Shown here: piece after piece, positions 48,870 through 58,030 of the stretch | Layout of the letters: every line of letters begins with the position of its first letter | How positions within the stretch are numbered: position 1 is the stretch's first letter | Origin: JARRPM01 sp963792815 | GTDB taxonomy: Bacteria > Pseudomonadota > Gammaproteobacteria > Pseudomonadales > Halieaceae | Assembly (NCBI GenBank): GCA_963792815.1 | Contig: CAWBXR010000007.1 | Coordinates: 1 to 64,000 of the forward strand | DNA length: 64,000 nucleotides | Direction of reading: 5' to 3' | Program-made: the position numbers and the translations under genes | The notes under the pieces: generated by a model | Told to the model about the DNA's origin: nothing | What the model saw: only the letters and a program-made list of their open reading frames with translations | The model's database searches: none

Positions 48870-51017
48870 CTAACTTACTTTCAGCAGCCCACGCTCCTCC
48901 AGCTCCATCATCAATAATTGCTGGATCAGGAAATCCTTGGTGGTCTCGGGGTGCTCCAGGTGAATCCGCTCGAGAAACGGCCTGGCCGCCTCCTCGTCAC
49001 CGCGGTGCATAAGTGCCTTGAAAGAGGCGCTGATGAAATGCCCCGGCTCTTCACTCAACGCCTTTATCTTGCGCAGGCTGGCCCCCAGCGCCACTTCCTG
49101 TTCGGTGAGGTCCGAGCCGAAGGGATAGGCCGGCAGCAGGCCCTTCTTTGCCAGCGGCGCCAGTGCCTGCTGCAGGCGCTCGGGTGTATTGTTGCGGGCC
49201 TCCGGCGGAATCTGGTAATCCCGTTCCAGCTTGCCGTGGGTCACGGCAAATTCCAGCAGCTCCCGCTGGAAGCGGGAATCTGTAATATTGATGAGTCGCT
49301 TGATGATCTCGGAGTCGCTCTGGCCGCGCAGGTCTGCCACCCCGTATTCCGTGACGATGACATCCCGCAGGTGCTTGGGGATGGTGATATGGCCATAGAA
49401 CGGGACAACGTTGGATTTGAGTTGCTTGCCGCTGCCCCGGGTGCTGCGGATACACAGCACTGAACGGGCGCCCGGCAGGTCGTGCGCCATGGCGACAAAG
49501 TTGTATTGCCCCCCTACCCCGCTGATCACCGTGCCATCTTCCAGGGCATCGGAGGCCACCGCGCCAGCCAATGTCACCATCATACCGGTATTGATAAAAC
49601 GCGCCTGCTTGCGCTGGGCGCAGTACAGGGGGTAATCCAGCAGCAGCTGGTTGGTGCGTCGCACACCCGTCATGCAGATCTGTTCCTGCCCTGCCGCATC
49701 CAGTTCGCGCAGCTTGCGATAGAAGTCGGCGGGGCCAAGGAAAAAGCCGCCGTGCAGGATTCTGCCATGGCGCAACTCGCGCCCCTCGACATCCGCCAGC
49801 AGCGCAGCCCGGGTATCCGGCGCGTCGGTATCGTTGGGCAGCTGTCGGCCCGCGACTGAGAGGGTGTCCGGCGCTGCCAGGGTGGCCGTTTCGAGGATCC
49901 CCCAGTAGCGCAGCTCTTCGAGGTGCCGCTGTTCCAGTTGACGGGGAATCAGCCCATGGGCCCGGCAGTAGCTGAACAGCCTGTCGTCTATGACGTTGCC
50001 AATGGCCCCACTGTTGAGGCCCAGTTGCAGCGCCAGGTTATCGAACACCTTGCGCTTGACCACGCCCTGCTCCACCAGGTGCATCATGCCGTTGACAAAC
50101 ATTTCCGTGGAAACGTAGAGCCCCTGGTCAAAGGGTTCGCTGTGGTCAGCGCCCGCCACATGCTGGTGGGTGATAGCACGCAGGGCTTCGCGATAGTCGG
50201 CATTGTGCTGCTGCCTGAGGATGCAGGAATAGGCCACCGCATCCCCCAGCGCGCCGATGCCGATCTGCAGGGTGCCGCCGTCGGCTACCAGGGAGCTGGC
50301 GTGCAGGGCAGTGGCGTAGTCCTGCAGGGGCACCGCGGTATTGGGCACGGCAAACAGGGTCTTGTCGTACTGGCGGTTGTCCACCAGCAGGTCGAAGCCA
50401 TCCACCCCGATATCCGCATCGTTTTCCATGTACGGAAGGTCGGCATGGACCTGGCCGATGGAAATGCAGGTTTTATCGCTGCCGCGATACATTTCCATTA
50501 ATTCGATACCGGTGTCGGGATTACAGGACAGGCTCACCGAGAGTCCCTCAGGGGTTTCCCGGGCGGCCACCAGCTGCACCAGTACATTGGCGCCAGCGGC
50601 GAACATGTCACGGGCAATATGGGTGTAATTGCTGGAGATATAATTGCGCTGGGCCGAGGCGACGGTCTTCATGGAACCGGCCTTGAAGTACAGTTCGCTC
50701 ACCTGGATGTTGGGCGGGAGCGTGTCTTTGCGCACCGGCCCGATGAAAGCCAGTTCCTCGTAGTCTCCGAACAGGCGCTCCATAATCGGGCCGGCAAGGC
50801 TCGCTTCGATGCCGGTGCCGACGGGCGGTTTCTCCAGACAGAGTGCGGTATAGATGTGCAGGGAGATGTCCGGGTTGGCCTCCGCCCGCCGGTAAAAAGC
50901 GTTGACCAGCTGCACCGGTTTGCCCAATCCCAGCGGCGCCATCAGGACCAGGTTCTTGCCTACCCTGGCGATTGCCCTGTCAACACACTCCTCGACGCTG
51001 TTCACTATATCGGTCAT
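48870..51017 (-). CDS. Acetyl-CoA hydrolase/transferase family protein (long form)
   Basis: The 715-residue protein has two thiolase-like CoA-transferase halves. The C-terminal AcCoA_hyd_C domain has GTVISGVGGQYNFVAMAH, GARSVLCIRSTRGS and VIVTEYGVADLRGQSDSEIIKRLINI. The middle has SSLVADGGTLQIGIGALGDAV. The family includes 4-hydroxybutyrate CoA-transferase, succinyl-CoA:acetate transferase and hydrolases. This 700+ form with a C-terminal extension (EEPGHFISASFKALMHRGDEEAARPFLERI, in parts) is common in marine gammaproteobacteria, with no settled substrate. GGAGG lies before the ATG. It may serve acyl-CoA turnover. Confidence 0.85.
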   Translation of the reverse strand: MTDIVNSVEECVDRAIARVGKNLVLMAPLGLGKPVQLVNAFYRRAEANPDISLHIYTALCLEKPPVGTGIEASLAGPIMERLFGDYEELAFIGPVRKDTLPPNIQVSELYFKAGSMKTVASAQRNYISSNYTHIARDMFAAGANVLVQLVAARETPEGLSVSLSCNPDTGIELMEMYRGSDKTCISIGQVHADLPYMENDADIGVDGFDLLVDNRQYDKTLFAVPNTAVPLQDYATALHASSLVADGGTLQIGIGALGDAVAYSCILRQQHNADYREALRAITHQHVAGADHSEPFDQGLYVSTEMFVNGMMHLVEQGVVKRKVFDNLALQLGLNSGAIGNVIDDRLFSYCRAHGLIPRQLEQRHLEELRYWGILETATLAAPDTLSVAGRQLPNDTDAPDTRAALLADVEGRELRHGRILHGGFFLGPADFYRKLRELDAAGQEQICMTGVRRTNQLLLDYPLYCAQRKQARFINTGMMVTLAGAVASDALEDGTVISGVGGQYNFVAMAHDLPGARSVLCIRSTRGSGKQLKSNVVPFYGHITIPKHLRDVIVTEYGVADLRGQSDSEIIKRLINITDSRFQRELLEFAVTHGKLERDYQIPPEARNNTPERLQQALAPLAKKGLLPAYPFGSDLTEQEVALGASLRKIKALSEEPGHFISASFKALMHRGDEEAARPFLERIHLEHPETTKDFLIQQLLMMELEERGLLKVS

Positions 51018-51120
51018 CTTTGCCTCCGTGGGCCCGGTTTCTCAGTGGCCGGCCACCACCAGCGCCGACCCGGACAATAGTATGTGTCCCGCACCAGGTT
51101 CGCCTTGATTTGGCGCAAAG

Positions 51121-52446
51121 TCAGCGCCGCTCGAAATACTCCCGGGAGATTTTGAAAACCAGCGGGCTCAGCAGCATCAGTGCGATCAGGTTCGGGATGG
51201 CCATGAAGGCGTTCAGGGTGTCGGCAATCAGCCACACCAGGTCCAGCTCTACCAGGGTGCCCAGCGGGATCGCTATCACCCAGGCTATCCTGAACGGCGT
51301 AATGACCTTCGTGCCCAGCAGGAACACCGCGCAGCGCTCGCCGTAAAAAGACCAGCCTATCATCGTGGTAAAGGCGAACAGGCACAGGCCCAGGGCCACC
51401 ACGTACTGCCCACCGGGGAAGGCATTGGCAAAGGCCATTGAGGTCAGGCTCGCACCGCTGACGCCGCTGGGCCACACATCCATGATAACGATCACCAGGC
51501 CTGTCATGGTGCAGATGACCAGCGTGTCGATAAAGGTGCCCAGCATGGCGATCATGCCCTGCTGCACCGGTTGGTCGGTGCGGGCGGCAGCGTGGGCGAT
51601 GGGCGCGCTGCCCAGTCCGGCCTCATTGGAAAAGACCCCGCGGGCAACACCAAAGCGGATGGCGGCCCAGACCGAGGCGCCGGCGAACCCGCCGGTTGCG
51701 GCTGTTCCCGTCATCGCGCTTTTGACGATGGTGATCACCGCGTCGGGTATCAGGGCAATGTGGGTGACGATTACCACCAGGCTCATCAGCACATAGCTCA
51801 ATGCCATGAACGGCACGAGCCAGCTGGCGACGCTGGCGATACGCTTGATTCCACCCAGAACCACCGCGCCGACCAGTACCATCAGTACCAGGCCCGTGGC
51901 CAGCGGCGGAATTGAAAAGGAGTCATTGAGTACCTGGGCAACGGAATTCGACTGCACGGTGTTGGCCAGCCCGAATCCTGCCAGGCTGCCGAACAGGGCA
52001 AACAGGAATCCCAGCCAGTGCCAGCGCTTGTGCAGGCCATTGCGAATGTAATACATGGGACCGCCACTGAAGTTGCCCAGGTCATCCTGCTCGCGGAACC
52101 GAACGGCGCACACGGCCTCGGCATACTTGGTTGCCATCCCCAGTAAAGCGGTAATCCACATCCAGAACAGGGCACCCGGCCCGCCCAACGCCACCGCGGT
52201 GGCCACCCCGGCGATATTGCCCGTGCCGATGGTGGCCGACAGCGACGTCATCAGGGCGCTGAAAGGAGAAATGTCCCCCTCGCCCCTGCCCTGGCGTCCC
52301 TGCAACAGCAGGCGCAGCGCAACCGGGATCTTGCGCAACGTCATGAAGCGCAGGCCCAGGCTCAGGTACAGCCCGGTGCCCAACAGCAGCACCAGCATCG
52401 GCGGGCCCCAGGCCAGTCCATTTATCGCAATAATCAGCTCTGACAC
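51121..52446 (-). CDS. Sodium:alanine symporter (AGCS family)
   Basis: The 441-residue inner-membrane carrier has about ten or eleven helices and the AGCS signatures. SATIGTGNIAGVATAVALGGPGALFWMW is read in two parts. FSNEAGLGSAPIAHAAARTDQPVQQG follows, then GWSFYGERCAVFL. It imports alanine, glycine or D-amino acids with sodium. The GTG at 52446 has AGGGGAAAA upstream. It lies on the same strand as the D-cysteine desulfhydrase-like gene, which is 84 bp upstream, and could supply its substrate. Confidence 0.95.
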   Translation of the reverse strand: MSELIIAINGLAWGPPMLVLLLGTGLYLSLGLRFMTLRKIPVALRLLLQGRQGRGEGDISPFSALMTSLSATIGTGNIAGVATAVALGGPGALFWMWITALLGMATKYAEAVCAVRFREQDDLGNFSGGPMYYIRNGLHKRWHWLGFLFALFGSLAGFGLANTVQSNSVAQVLNDSFSIPPLATGLVLMVLVGAVVLGGIKRIASVASWLVPFMALSYVLMSLVVIVTHIALIPDAVITIVKSAMTGTAATGGFAGASVWAAIRFGVARGVFSNEAGLGSAPIAHAAARTDQPVQQGMIAMLGTFIDTLVICTMTGLVIVIMDVWPSGVSGASLTSMAFANAFPGGQYVVALGLCLFAFTTMIGWSFYGERCAVFLLGTKVITPFRIAWVIAIPLGTLVELDLVWLIADTLNAFMAIPNLIALMLLSPLVFKISREYFERR

Positions 52447-52530
52447 GGTTTTCCCCTGTTTGTCTTATCGTTGTCGAAGGCTGTATCGGGTCGCCCGCAG
52501 GGCGGCCGGACACAATCCGGGCCTTTCATG

Positions 52531-53523
52531 TTACCAGCTGAAACCGTCGCGCTGGGGAAACAGGCCAAAGATTCCGCCGGTGTGCATGAAGACGATGTCG
52601 CGGCTGCCCTCAAAGCGTCCGCCGGCTATTTCCGCCAGCATTCCGGCAAAGGCCTTGCCGGTGTAGACCGGGTCGAGAACCAGCCCCTCCAGGGCCGCCA
52701 GTTCAGCTATCAGCCCAAAAACCGACTCATCGGCGATACCGTAGCCCTGCCCCACATAGCCGTCGATCACCCTGGGATCAACCTCCACTGCGGGCACCCC
52801 CGGATAGCGCAGACGCCAGTCCGCCGCATCTGCGGCTACCTTGGCGAGGAAATACTGTTCGTCGTCGCAGACGTTGACACCCCATACGGTAGCGGGCAGT
52901 TCGTACAGGGCGGCGCCCAGGGTGAGCCCCGCCTGGGTGCCGCCGGACCCGGAGGCGGTGATGATATGGGCGCGCTCGATACCATTGGCGGCAAAATCTG
53001 CCGCCAGCTCCTGGCAGGCGGCAATATAGCCCCAGGCCCCGATACCGTCGCTGCCGCCGGTAGGCACAGCCAGCGCCTTGCGGCCCAGGTCGGCGTAGTG
53101 CTGCTGCCAGTGTTTGAACAGCTGGTCTATCTCCGCGACATACTGTTGCTTCGGGTAGCAGCTTACCGTCGCACCGGCCAGCCGGTCGAGCAACAGGTTG
53201 CCCTCGGTATCTGCCGGCGTCTCGCCACGCAGCAGCAGGTGTACCGACAGTCCCAGCTGGGCCCCCGCAAAAGCCGTGGCCCGGCAGTGGTTGCTCTGCA
53301 GGCCGCCGCAGGTAATCAGGGTGTCGTAACCGTTATCAATGGCATGGGCAGTGATGAACTCCAGCTTGCGCACCTTGTTGCCGCTGAGGGTGCAGCCGGT
53401 AAGGTCGTCACGTTTTACCCACAGGCGGTGCCCGCCACCCCATTTTGCGGTGGCGCGTTCAAGGTACTGCAGCGGGGTTGGCGTGCGGGCCAGGTCTATC
53501 CTGCGTGGGTAGTGAAGTTCCAT
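52531..53523 (-). CDS. PLP-dependent D-cysteine desulfhydrase/ACC deaminase-like enzyme
   Basis: The 330-residue fold type II PLP enzyme has the PLP lysine in GCTLSGNKVRKLEF, GGLQSNHCRATAFAGAQLGL, and the phosphate cradle in ASGSGGTQAGLTLG. The family includes D-cysteine desulfhydrase (DcyD), ACC deaminase and L-cysteate sulfo-lyase. The spacing best fits DcyD/YedO, which releases pyruvate, H2S and ammonia from D-cysteine. Exact substrate is uncertain. It is followed downstream by an AGCS amino-acid carrier and preceded by yajC, ending 18 bp from it. Confidence 0.85.
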   Translation of the reverse strand: MELHYPRRIDLARTPTPLQYLERATAKWGGGHRLWVKRDDLTGCTLSGNKVRKLEFITAHAIDNGYDTLITCGGLQSNHCRATAFAGAQLGLSVHLLLRGETPADTEGNLLLDRLAGATVSCYPKQQYVAEIDQLFKHWQQHYADLGRKALAVPTGGSDGIGAWGYIAACQELAADFAANGIERAHIITASGSGGTQAGLTLGAALYELPATVWGVNVCDDEQYFLAKVAADAADWRLRYPGVPAVEVDPRVIDGYVGQGYGIADESVFGLIAELAALEGLVLDPVYTGKAFAGMLAEIAGGRFEGSRDIVFMHTGGIFGLFPQRDGFSW

Positions 53524-53541
53524 CCCGGCCCGGCGGTGGCG

Positions 53542-53880
53542 CTAGCCGATGGACTTGAGTGTGCCCTTGGGCAGAATCGCATGCACGTGAACGCGCTGGA
53601 ATTTCATATCCACGTTATTGGCGACGTTGAGCACCATGTAATTGTCGTCCAGTGAGGTGACCTTGCCGAGGATTCCCGAGGAGGTAACAACCTCATCGCC
53701 CTTGGCCAGGGCGGACACCATCTGCTGGTGTTCTTTCTGGCGCTTGCGCTGGGGCCTGATGGCGATGAAATAGAAGAGGACGAACAGACCGACAAGGAAC
53801 AGAATCTGGAACATCTCGCCACCTGCGGGTGGTGGTGCTCCCGCCCCCTGGGCGTGGGCGCTGGCAATAAACAAACTCAT
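53542..53880 (-). CDS. yajC: Preprotein translocase accessory subunit YajC
   Basis: The 112-residue protein has an N-terminal segment, then one membrane helix (FQILFLVGLFVLFYFIAIRPQRKRQKEHQQMVSALAKGDEVVTSSGILGKV, read in parts). A small basic cytoplasmic domain follows, ending PKGTLKSIG. RPQRKRxKEHxxMVxxLxKGDEVVTxxGIxG is the YajC signature. YajC binds SecDF and the holotranslocon. Here no tgt, secD or secF lies beside it, whereas these genes usually form one operon. AGGAA precedes the ATG. Confidence 0.92.
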   Translation of the reverse strand: MSLFIASAHAQGAGAPPPAGGEMFQILFLVGLFVLFYFIAIRPQRKRQKEHQQMVSALAKGDEVVTSSGILGKVTSLDDNYMVLNVANNVDMKFQRVHVHAILPKGTLKSIG

Positions 53881-53997
53881 CTGGCAATTCCTGTAAGTGG
53901 GTAAACTCCGGATCGGAGCATGGAAAACGCGGCTAATGTACCCGGTTTCAACTCTTGCCGCAATTCAGGCACGGGGCCCCGGCCTGGCAACAGGCTG

Positions 53998-54780
53998 TCA
54001 GGGGCTCAGCTCCAGGTCATACTCCATTATCTGCGGCGCGTGATCGGAAAACCGCTCCTCCTTGTAGATATCCGCTTTGCGAACCGTCGACGCCAGGGCC
54101 GGGGAAATGACCTGGTAGTCGAGGCGCCAACCGACATTCTTGGCCCAGGCCTGGCCGCGATTTGACCACCAGGTGTACTGGTCGGGCTCCTGGTTGACCA
54201 GCCGGAACGAGTCGACGTAGCCCACCTCCTCATACAGCAGGTCCAACCAGGCCCGCTCCGCGGGCAGGAACCCTGAATTCTTCTGGTTGGCCCGCCAGTT
54301 CTTCAGGTCGATTTCCCGGTGACAGATATTCCAGTCGGCGCAGATAATGAACTCCCGTCGCTTGCGGCGCAGGGCCCGCAGGTGCTCCAGGAAACTGTCC
54401 ATAAAGCGGTACTTTTTTTGCTGTGCCTCTTCACTGCTGGACCCCGAGGGCACGTAAAGGGAAATCACGCTCAGGCCTTTGTAATCCGCCTGCAGGTAAC
54501 GCCCCTCGGAATCCACAGGGTCCCAGCCCAGGCTGGTGGTGACCCGCTGCGGCTTGATACGCGAGTACAGGGCGGTGCCACTGTAGCCGGGCTTGACGGC
54601 GTCGCTGTAGAAGCAGTGGTAGCCCTCGGGGGTGAACACCGGGTCCTCCAGTTGGTGGCGCTGGGCCTTGGTCTCCTGGATACACACAACGTCGGCCTGC
54701 TGCCCCTGCAGCCAGTCAAAAAAGCCCTTGCGGGCCGCCGCGCGGATACCGTTGGTGTTGCAGGTGATGATCTTGGTCAT
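53998..54780 (-). CDS. xth: Exodeoxyribonuclease III family AP endonuclease
   Basis: The 260-residue enzyme of the ExoIII/APE1 family starts with TCNTNGIRAAARKGFFDWLQ and has the metal Glu in CIQETKAQ. GYSGTALYSR, ADWNICHREIDLKNW (Asp/Asn catalytic pair) and the terminal FSDHAPQIMEYDLEL (catalytic DH) follow. It repairs abasic sites and trims 3' ends. The WWSNRGQAWAKNVGWRLDYQV block is characteristic. It is a single gene, divergent from the MarR gene. The first strand reads TCNTNGIR rather than the more usual SWNVNGIR. Confidence 0.93.
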   Translation of the reverse strand: MTKIITCNTNGIRAAARKGFFDWLQGQQADVVCIQETKAQRHQLEDPVFTPEGYHCFYSDAVKPGYSGTALYSRIKPQRVTTSLGWDPVDSEGRYLQADYKGLSVISLYVPSGSSSEEAQQKKYRFMDSFLEHLRALRRKRREFIICADWNICHREIDLKNWRANQKNSGFLPAERAWLDLLYEEVGYVDSFRLVNQEPDQYTWWSNRGQAWAKNVGWRLDYQVISPALASTVRKADIYKEERFSDHAPQIMEYDLELSP

Positions 54781-54950
54781 GGGCTGGTTTCACGTTGAAA
54801 AACAGCGGCGCAGTGTAACGGAATGGGCCGAACGGGTACAAACGTGGGGCCGGAGGATGGATTTTTCGGCGGCTTGTACCAATAATGGTAGGTCGGCAGC
54901 TGTTTGCTATTATGTCAGCCAGAATAACAAGGATGCACCGGAGTCATTTT

Positions 54951-55490
54951 GTGAATACACAGGACGATGACGAGCAGTCACAGGGCGCCACCCGGCGCCT
55001 GTCCACCAACCTCGCCAGGATCCTGCGGGAATTTTCCCGGGACCTGGACCGTCGGGTTACCCGCAAGCTGCGGGAGCGGGGCCACAGCGATTTCAGCCTG
55101 TCCCACCAGGTAGTGTTCTCCAACATGGGCCTGGGCCGCACCCGGGTGACGGAACTTGCAGAGCGCGCCCGGATTACCCAGCAGGCCATGGGCAAGACCC
55201 TGCGGGAACTCGAGAGCCTGGGTTATATAGAGCGATCGGTCGATCCCAGCGACCGGCGCGCCAGGGCCATTCGGCTCACCCCCAGGGGTATCCAGCTGGT
55301 GCAGGACGCGGTGAGTTGTTTCGAGGAGGTCAGGCAGGAATACGCCGAGAAGATCGGCGAGCGGGAACTGGAAGAGCTGGAGCAGCGCCTGCGCAGTGCC
55401 GCCAGCCGCCTGGAGCTCGATTACCTGCCGAGCTCCTGGGCGGAGCCCGGCGGGCACCCAGAGGCCCTGGTCAGGGCTGGAACGTCATAA
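54951..55490 (+). CDS. MarR-family transcriptional regulator
   Basis: The 179-residue regulator has a winged HTH (LSHQVVFSNMGLGRTRVTELAERARITQQAMGKTLRELESLGYIERSVDPSDRRARAIRLTPRG, read in parts) flanked by dimerisation helices. SDRRARAIRLTPRG is the typical MarR wing. Such proteins usually repress nearby catabolic or efflux genes until an aromatic or acid ligand binds. The GTG at 54951 follows GGAG by seven bases; the ATG at 54933 lacks a spaced ribosome site. The gene overlaps the 3' end of the SnoaL-like gene by 20 bp, tail to tail. Confidence 0.88.
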   Translation: MNTQDDDEQSQGATRRLSTNLARILREFSRDLDRRVTRKLRERGHSDFSLSHQVVFSNMGLGRTRVTELAERARITQQAMGKTLRELESLGYIERSVDPSDRRARAIRLTPRGIQLVQDAVSCFEEVRQEYAEKIGERELEELEQRLRSAASRLELDYLPSSWAEPGGHPEALVRAGTS

Positions 55491-55926
55491 AGTCCGGGGT
55501 ATTGAAGACCCAGCTTTTTTGCTCTTCACGGCGGCTGATTCGCCAGCCCTGCTCCGTGCGCCGGTACTCATCCAGGTACCAAAGCCCGAGGAAAAAAGTG
55601 TGGCGTTCGCCCCCGGGCAGGGCCATTTCCATCGGGTTGAAACACATCACCTTGCCACTGCCGCTATCACCGGCAACGCTCACCTGGATATTGGCATTGA
55701 GGTGCTGGGTGTTGGGAAACAGCTCGTTGGTAACCGCCGCTCGCAGGAAGGTGAGGGTTTCCTCAAGATTACCGACACTGCCGCCGAAGGCACTGTAGTC
55801 GATGTGGGCGTCCGCGGTGAAGATGTCCGTGAGCCCATCGAACTGCTTGTTGTCCACCAGCTCCGCATAGCGGTAGACGAGGTCCTGGATTTCAAAGCGG
55901 TCTGACAGTTCCTGTTGCGACAGCAT
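55471..55926 (-). CDS. SnoaL-like (NTF2-fold) protein
   Basis: The 151-residue SnoaL_4-type protein opens EIQDLVYRYAELVDNKQFDGLTDIFTADAHIDYSAFGG, then NTQHLNANIQVSVAGDSGSGKVMCFNPM, and ends WYLDEYRRTEQGWRISRREEQKSW. The Tyr/Asp/His pattern is that of steroid-isomerase-like or dehydratase-like members. GAGGAGG precedes the ATG. It is followed on the same strand, after a gap of 46 bp on its upstream side, by the amidohydrolase, so amidohydrolase-SnoaL likely form one transcription unit opposed to the MarR gene. Confidence 0.85.
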   Translation of the reverse strand: MLSQQELSDRFEIQDLVYRYAELVDNKQFDGLTDIFTADAHIDYSAFGGSVGNLEETLTFLRAAVTNELFPNTQHLNANIQVSVAGDSGSGKVMCFNPMEMALPGGERHTFFLGLWYLDEYRRTEQGWRISRREEQKSWVFNTPDFMTFQP

Positions 55927-55972
55927 GCTTGCTTCCTCCTCTGGTTGTTATCGGGCTGCTTTACACCCGGCG

Positions 55973-56845
55973 CTACTGGTCGAGCTTGAATACGCGAATG
56001 GCGTTTTCCCGCAGGAATTTGGGCCACACTTCATCCCGCAGCGGCACGTCCGGCATCTCGCTGAATATCCTGTCCAGCGACAGCCCCATGGGGAAATAGC
56101 CCGCATACATCACCTGGTCTGCGCCGCGCTTGTTGGCGAAATTGATGATGTCCTTCGGGTAGTGTTTTGGCGCAAAGGCGCTGGTCATGTAGTGCAGGTT
56201 GGGATATTTCAGCATCATTTTCCAGGCGAGCTCGGTCCAGGGCTCGCAGCCGTGGCGGGTGACCACCTTCAGCTCGGGGAAAAACCATAACACCTCGTCC
56301 AGCAGCTCCACTTTCTGCGGGCCAAAGGGCACCCTCGGCCCCGGCACGCCCATGCAGGGACAGAACGGCAGGTCGAGTTCCACCAGCTTGGCGTAAACCG
56401 GGTACCACTTCTTGTCGTTCACGGGCACCGGGGGACAGATCATGGCAGGGGACGCGGTCACAGCTTTGATACCGAACTCCTCATGCATCGCGACGATTGT
56501 GCGCACCTCGTCCATGCCGTTATTCGGGTTGGCCTCGTAGGAGCCGAAAAAACGGTCCGGGTGGCGGCGCAGGGCCTCGGCGTGGACATCACTGAACTTG
56601 CCCACGCCGATCATCGCGCGCTCGATACCGTGTTTGTCCATCTGCTCCAGGGTATAGGCGATATAGTCTTCCTGCTTGCCGCTGTCCGGGATGTCCTTGA
56701 ACATGTACTGGGCGGGCATTTTGAACATCTCATGGCTCTCCCTGTCCATGAGCATGGGTTTTATCCATTCGTAAAAGTGGCTGGTATCATCGCCTGGCAC
56801 GGCGAGCATCAGGTCGATCACACCGATATCCTTGGGCATGGGCAT
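55973..56845 (-). CDS. Amidohydrolase-2 family hydrolase/decarboxylase
   Basis: The 290-residue TIM-barrel protein is of the Amidohydro_2 (ACMSD/gamma-resorcylate decarboxylase) type. It has GIERAMIGVGKFSDVHAEALRRHPDRFFGSYEANPNNGMDEV, in parts, GIKAVTASPAMICPPVPVNDKKWYPVYAKLVELDLPFCPCMGVPGPRVP, and the terminal YAGYFPMGLSLDRI. The usual N-terminal HxH is replaced by VIDLMLAVP and the late Asp region is altered, so metal binding may be reduced or different. Members act on aromatic acids or steroid ring fragments. GAGGAA lies before the ATG. Confidence 0.8.
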   Translation of the reverse strand: MPMPKDIGVIDLMLAVPGDDTSHFYEWIKPMLMDRESHEMFKMPAQYMFKDIPDSGKQEDYIAYTLEQMDKHGIERAMIGVGKFSDVHAEALRRHPDRFFGSYEANPNNGMDEVRTIVAMHEEFGIKAVTASPAMICPPVPVNDKKWYPVYAKLVELDLPFCPCMGVPGPRVPFGPQKVELLDEVLWFFPELKVVTRHGCEPWTELAWKMMLKYPNLHYMTSAFAPKHYPKDIINFANKRGADQVMYAGYFPMGLSLDRIFSEMPDVPLRDEVWPKFLRENAIRVFKLDQ

Positions 56846-56917
56846 TGCGGATTCCTCGTGTACTTTAGACTATAAACAAAATGAAATATGCGCGATATCT
56901 TATTGATATTATTTATT

Positions 56918-58030
56918 TTATACCTGCAGAATCGGCTGATCCTCGGGCTCCGGGCGGTTTCGGCGCAAGCGCAAATGCAGGGTGTCGTCAATCGAGCGGT
57001 AGGTGTACTGTCCCCCGCTATTGAGCTCGCGATCCACTTGGCCGCGCTGGTGCAGGTAATTGAGATGGGCAATACACTCTCCCAGCGCCAGCCCCAGCTG
57101 GCTGTCGTCAAGTTTGCGCTTGAACAGCACCGGCAACAGCTCCAGGGCGGTGGGCCGGGCGTCGACGCAGGCCTCTTCCAACGCCAGTAAATGCTCCTCG
57201 TGGTGCTCTATCAGGTGGCGCAGCCGGGCGTGCAGCCCGTGAAAGGGCGCGTTGTGGGCGGGCAGCACCAGCGCGTCTGCGGGCAGGGTTTCCAGGAAGT
57301 GCTCGTGGGAAGCCAGCCAATCCTTCAGCGGGTTGGCCTCGGGCTCCCCGCCCATCACGCTGACGTTGGAGGTGATTTTGGGTATGACCTGGTCCCCGGA
57401 AATGAGGATATTCAGGGCCTCGCTGTACAGGCAGGCGTGTTCCGGGCAATGGCCGCGGCCCACCACCACGCGCCAGCGCCGACCCTTGATCGTCAGGGTC
57501 GTGCCGTCCACCAGCCGGCGATAGGCCGTGGGCATGGGCTTGATGTAGTCACCGAAGCCACTGAAGCGCTTGCGAGCCTGCTCCACCTGTTGCGGCGAGT
57601 AGCCTGCGTGCTGCAGGTGCAGCGCTGAACTCCAGCTGAAATCCTCCGCCTGCATCCGGCTGAAAGCCAGCCCGCTGAGGTATTCCGCCTGGGTCATGTA
57701 AAAGGGCACCTGCCAGCGCTCGCAGAGCCAACCGGCCATACCGATATGGTCCGGGTGATAATGTGTGGCGAGCACGGCCTTGACGGGTTTGCCTCCCAGC
57801 GCGGTGGCAAATACCTCCTCCCACAGCGCCTGGGTGGGGCCGATGGCAATACCCGTATCGATCAGCCACCAGCCGTCATCGTCCTCCAGCAGGTACAGGT
57901 TGATGTGGTCCAGCGCCATGGGCAGCGGCATGCGCAACCAGTACACACCCTCGGCTACCTCGCGCAGTTGCCCCGGCCCGGGCACATCGTCAAACAGGTA
58001 CCGGGGTGCGGCAAGCTGCTCTGCCGGCAC
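56918..58030 (-). CDS. MBL-fold metallo-hydrolase
   Basis: The 370-residue protein has the metallo-beta-lactamase motif THYHPDHIGMAGWL (two-zinc site), an earlier WWLIDTGI strand, a further His in GRGHCPEHACLYSE, and ISGDQVIPKITSNVSV. A C-terminal winged-helix-like extension follows (about 300-370, LNYLHQRGQVDRELNSGG). This longer form resembles the LACTB2/glyoxalase-like group often found with CoA ester or lipid genes. The GTG at 58030 follows the peroxiredoxin stop codon directly (TAAGTG), implying co-translation. Confidence 0.86.
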   Translation of the reverse strand: MPAEQLAAPRYLFDDVPGPGQLREVAEGVYWLRMPLPMALDHINLYLLEDDDGWWLIDTGIAIGPTQALWEEVFATALGGKPVKAVLATHYHPDHIGMAGWLCERWQVPFYMTQAEYLSGLAFSRMQAEDFSWSSALHLQHAGYSPQQVEQARKRFSGFGDYIKPMPTAYRRLVDGTTLTIKGRRWRVVVGRGHCPEHACLYSEALNILISGDQVIPKITSNVSVMGGEPEANPLKDWLASHEHFLETLPADALVLPAHNAPFHGLHARLRHLIEHHEEHLLALEEACVDARPTALELLPVLFKRKLDDSQLGLALGECIAHLNYLHQRGQVDRELNSGGQYTYRSIDDTLHLRLRRNRPEPEDQPILQV

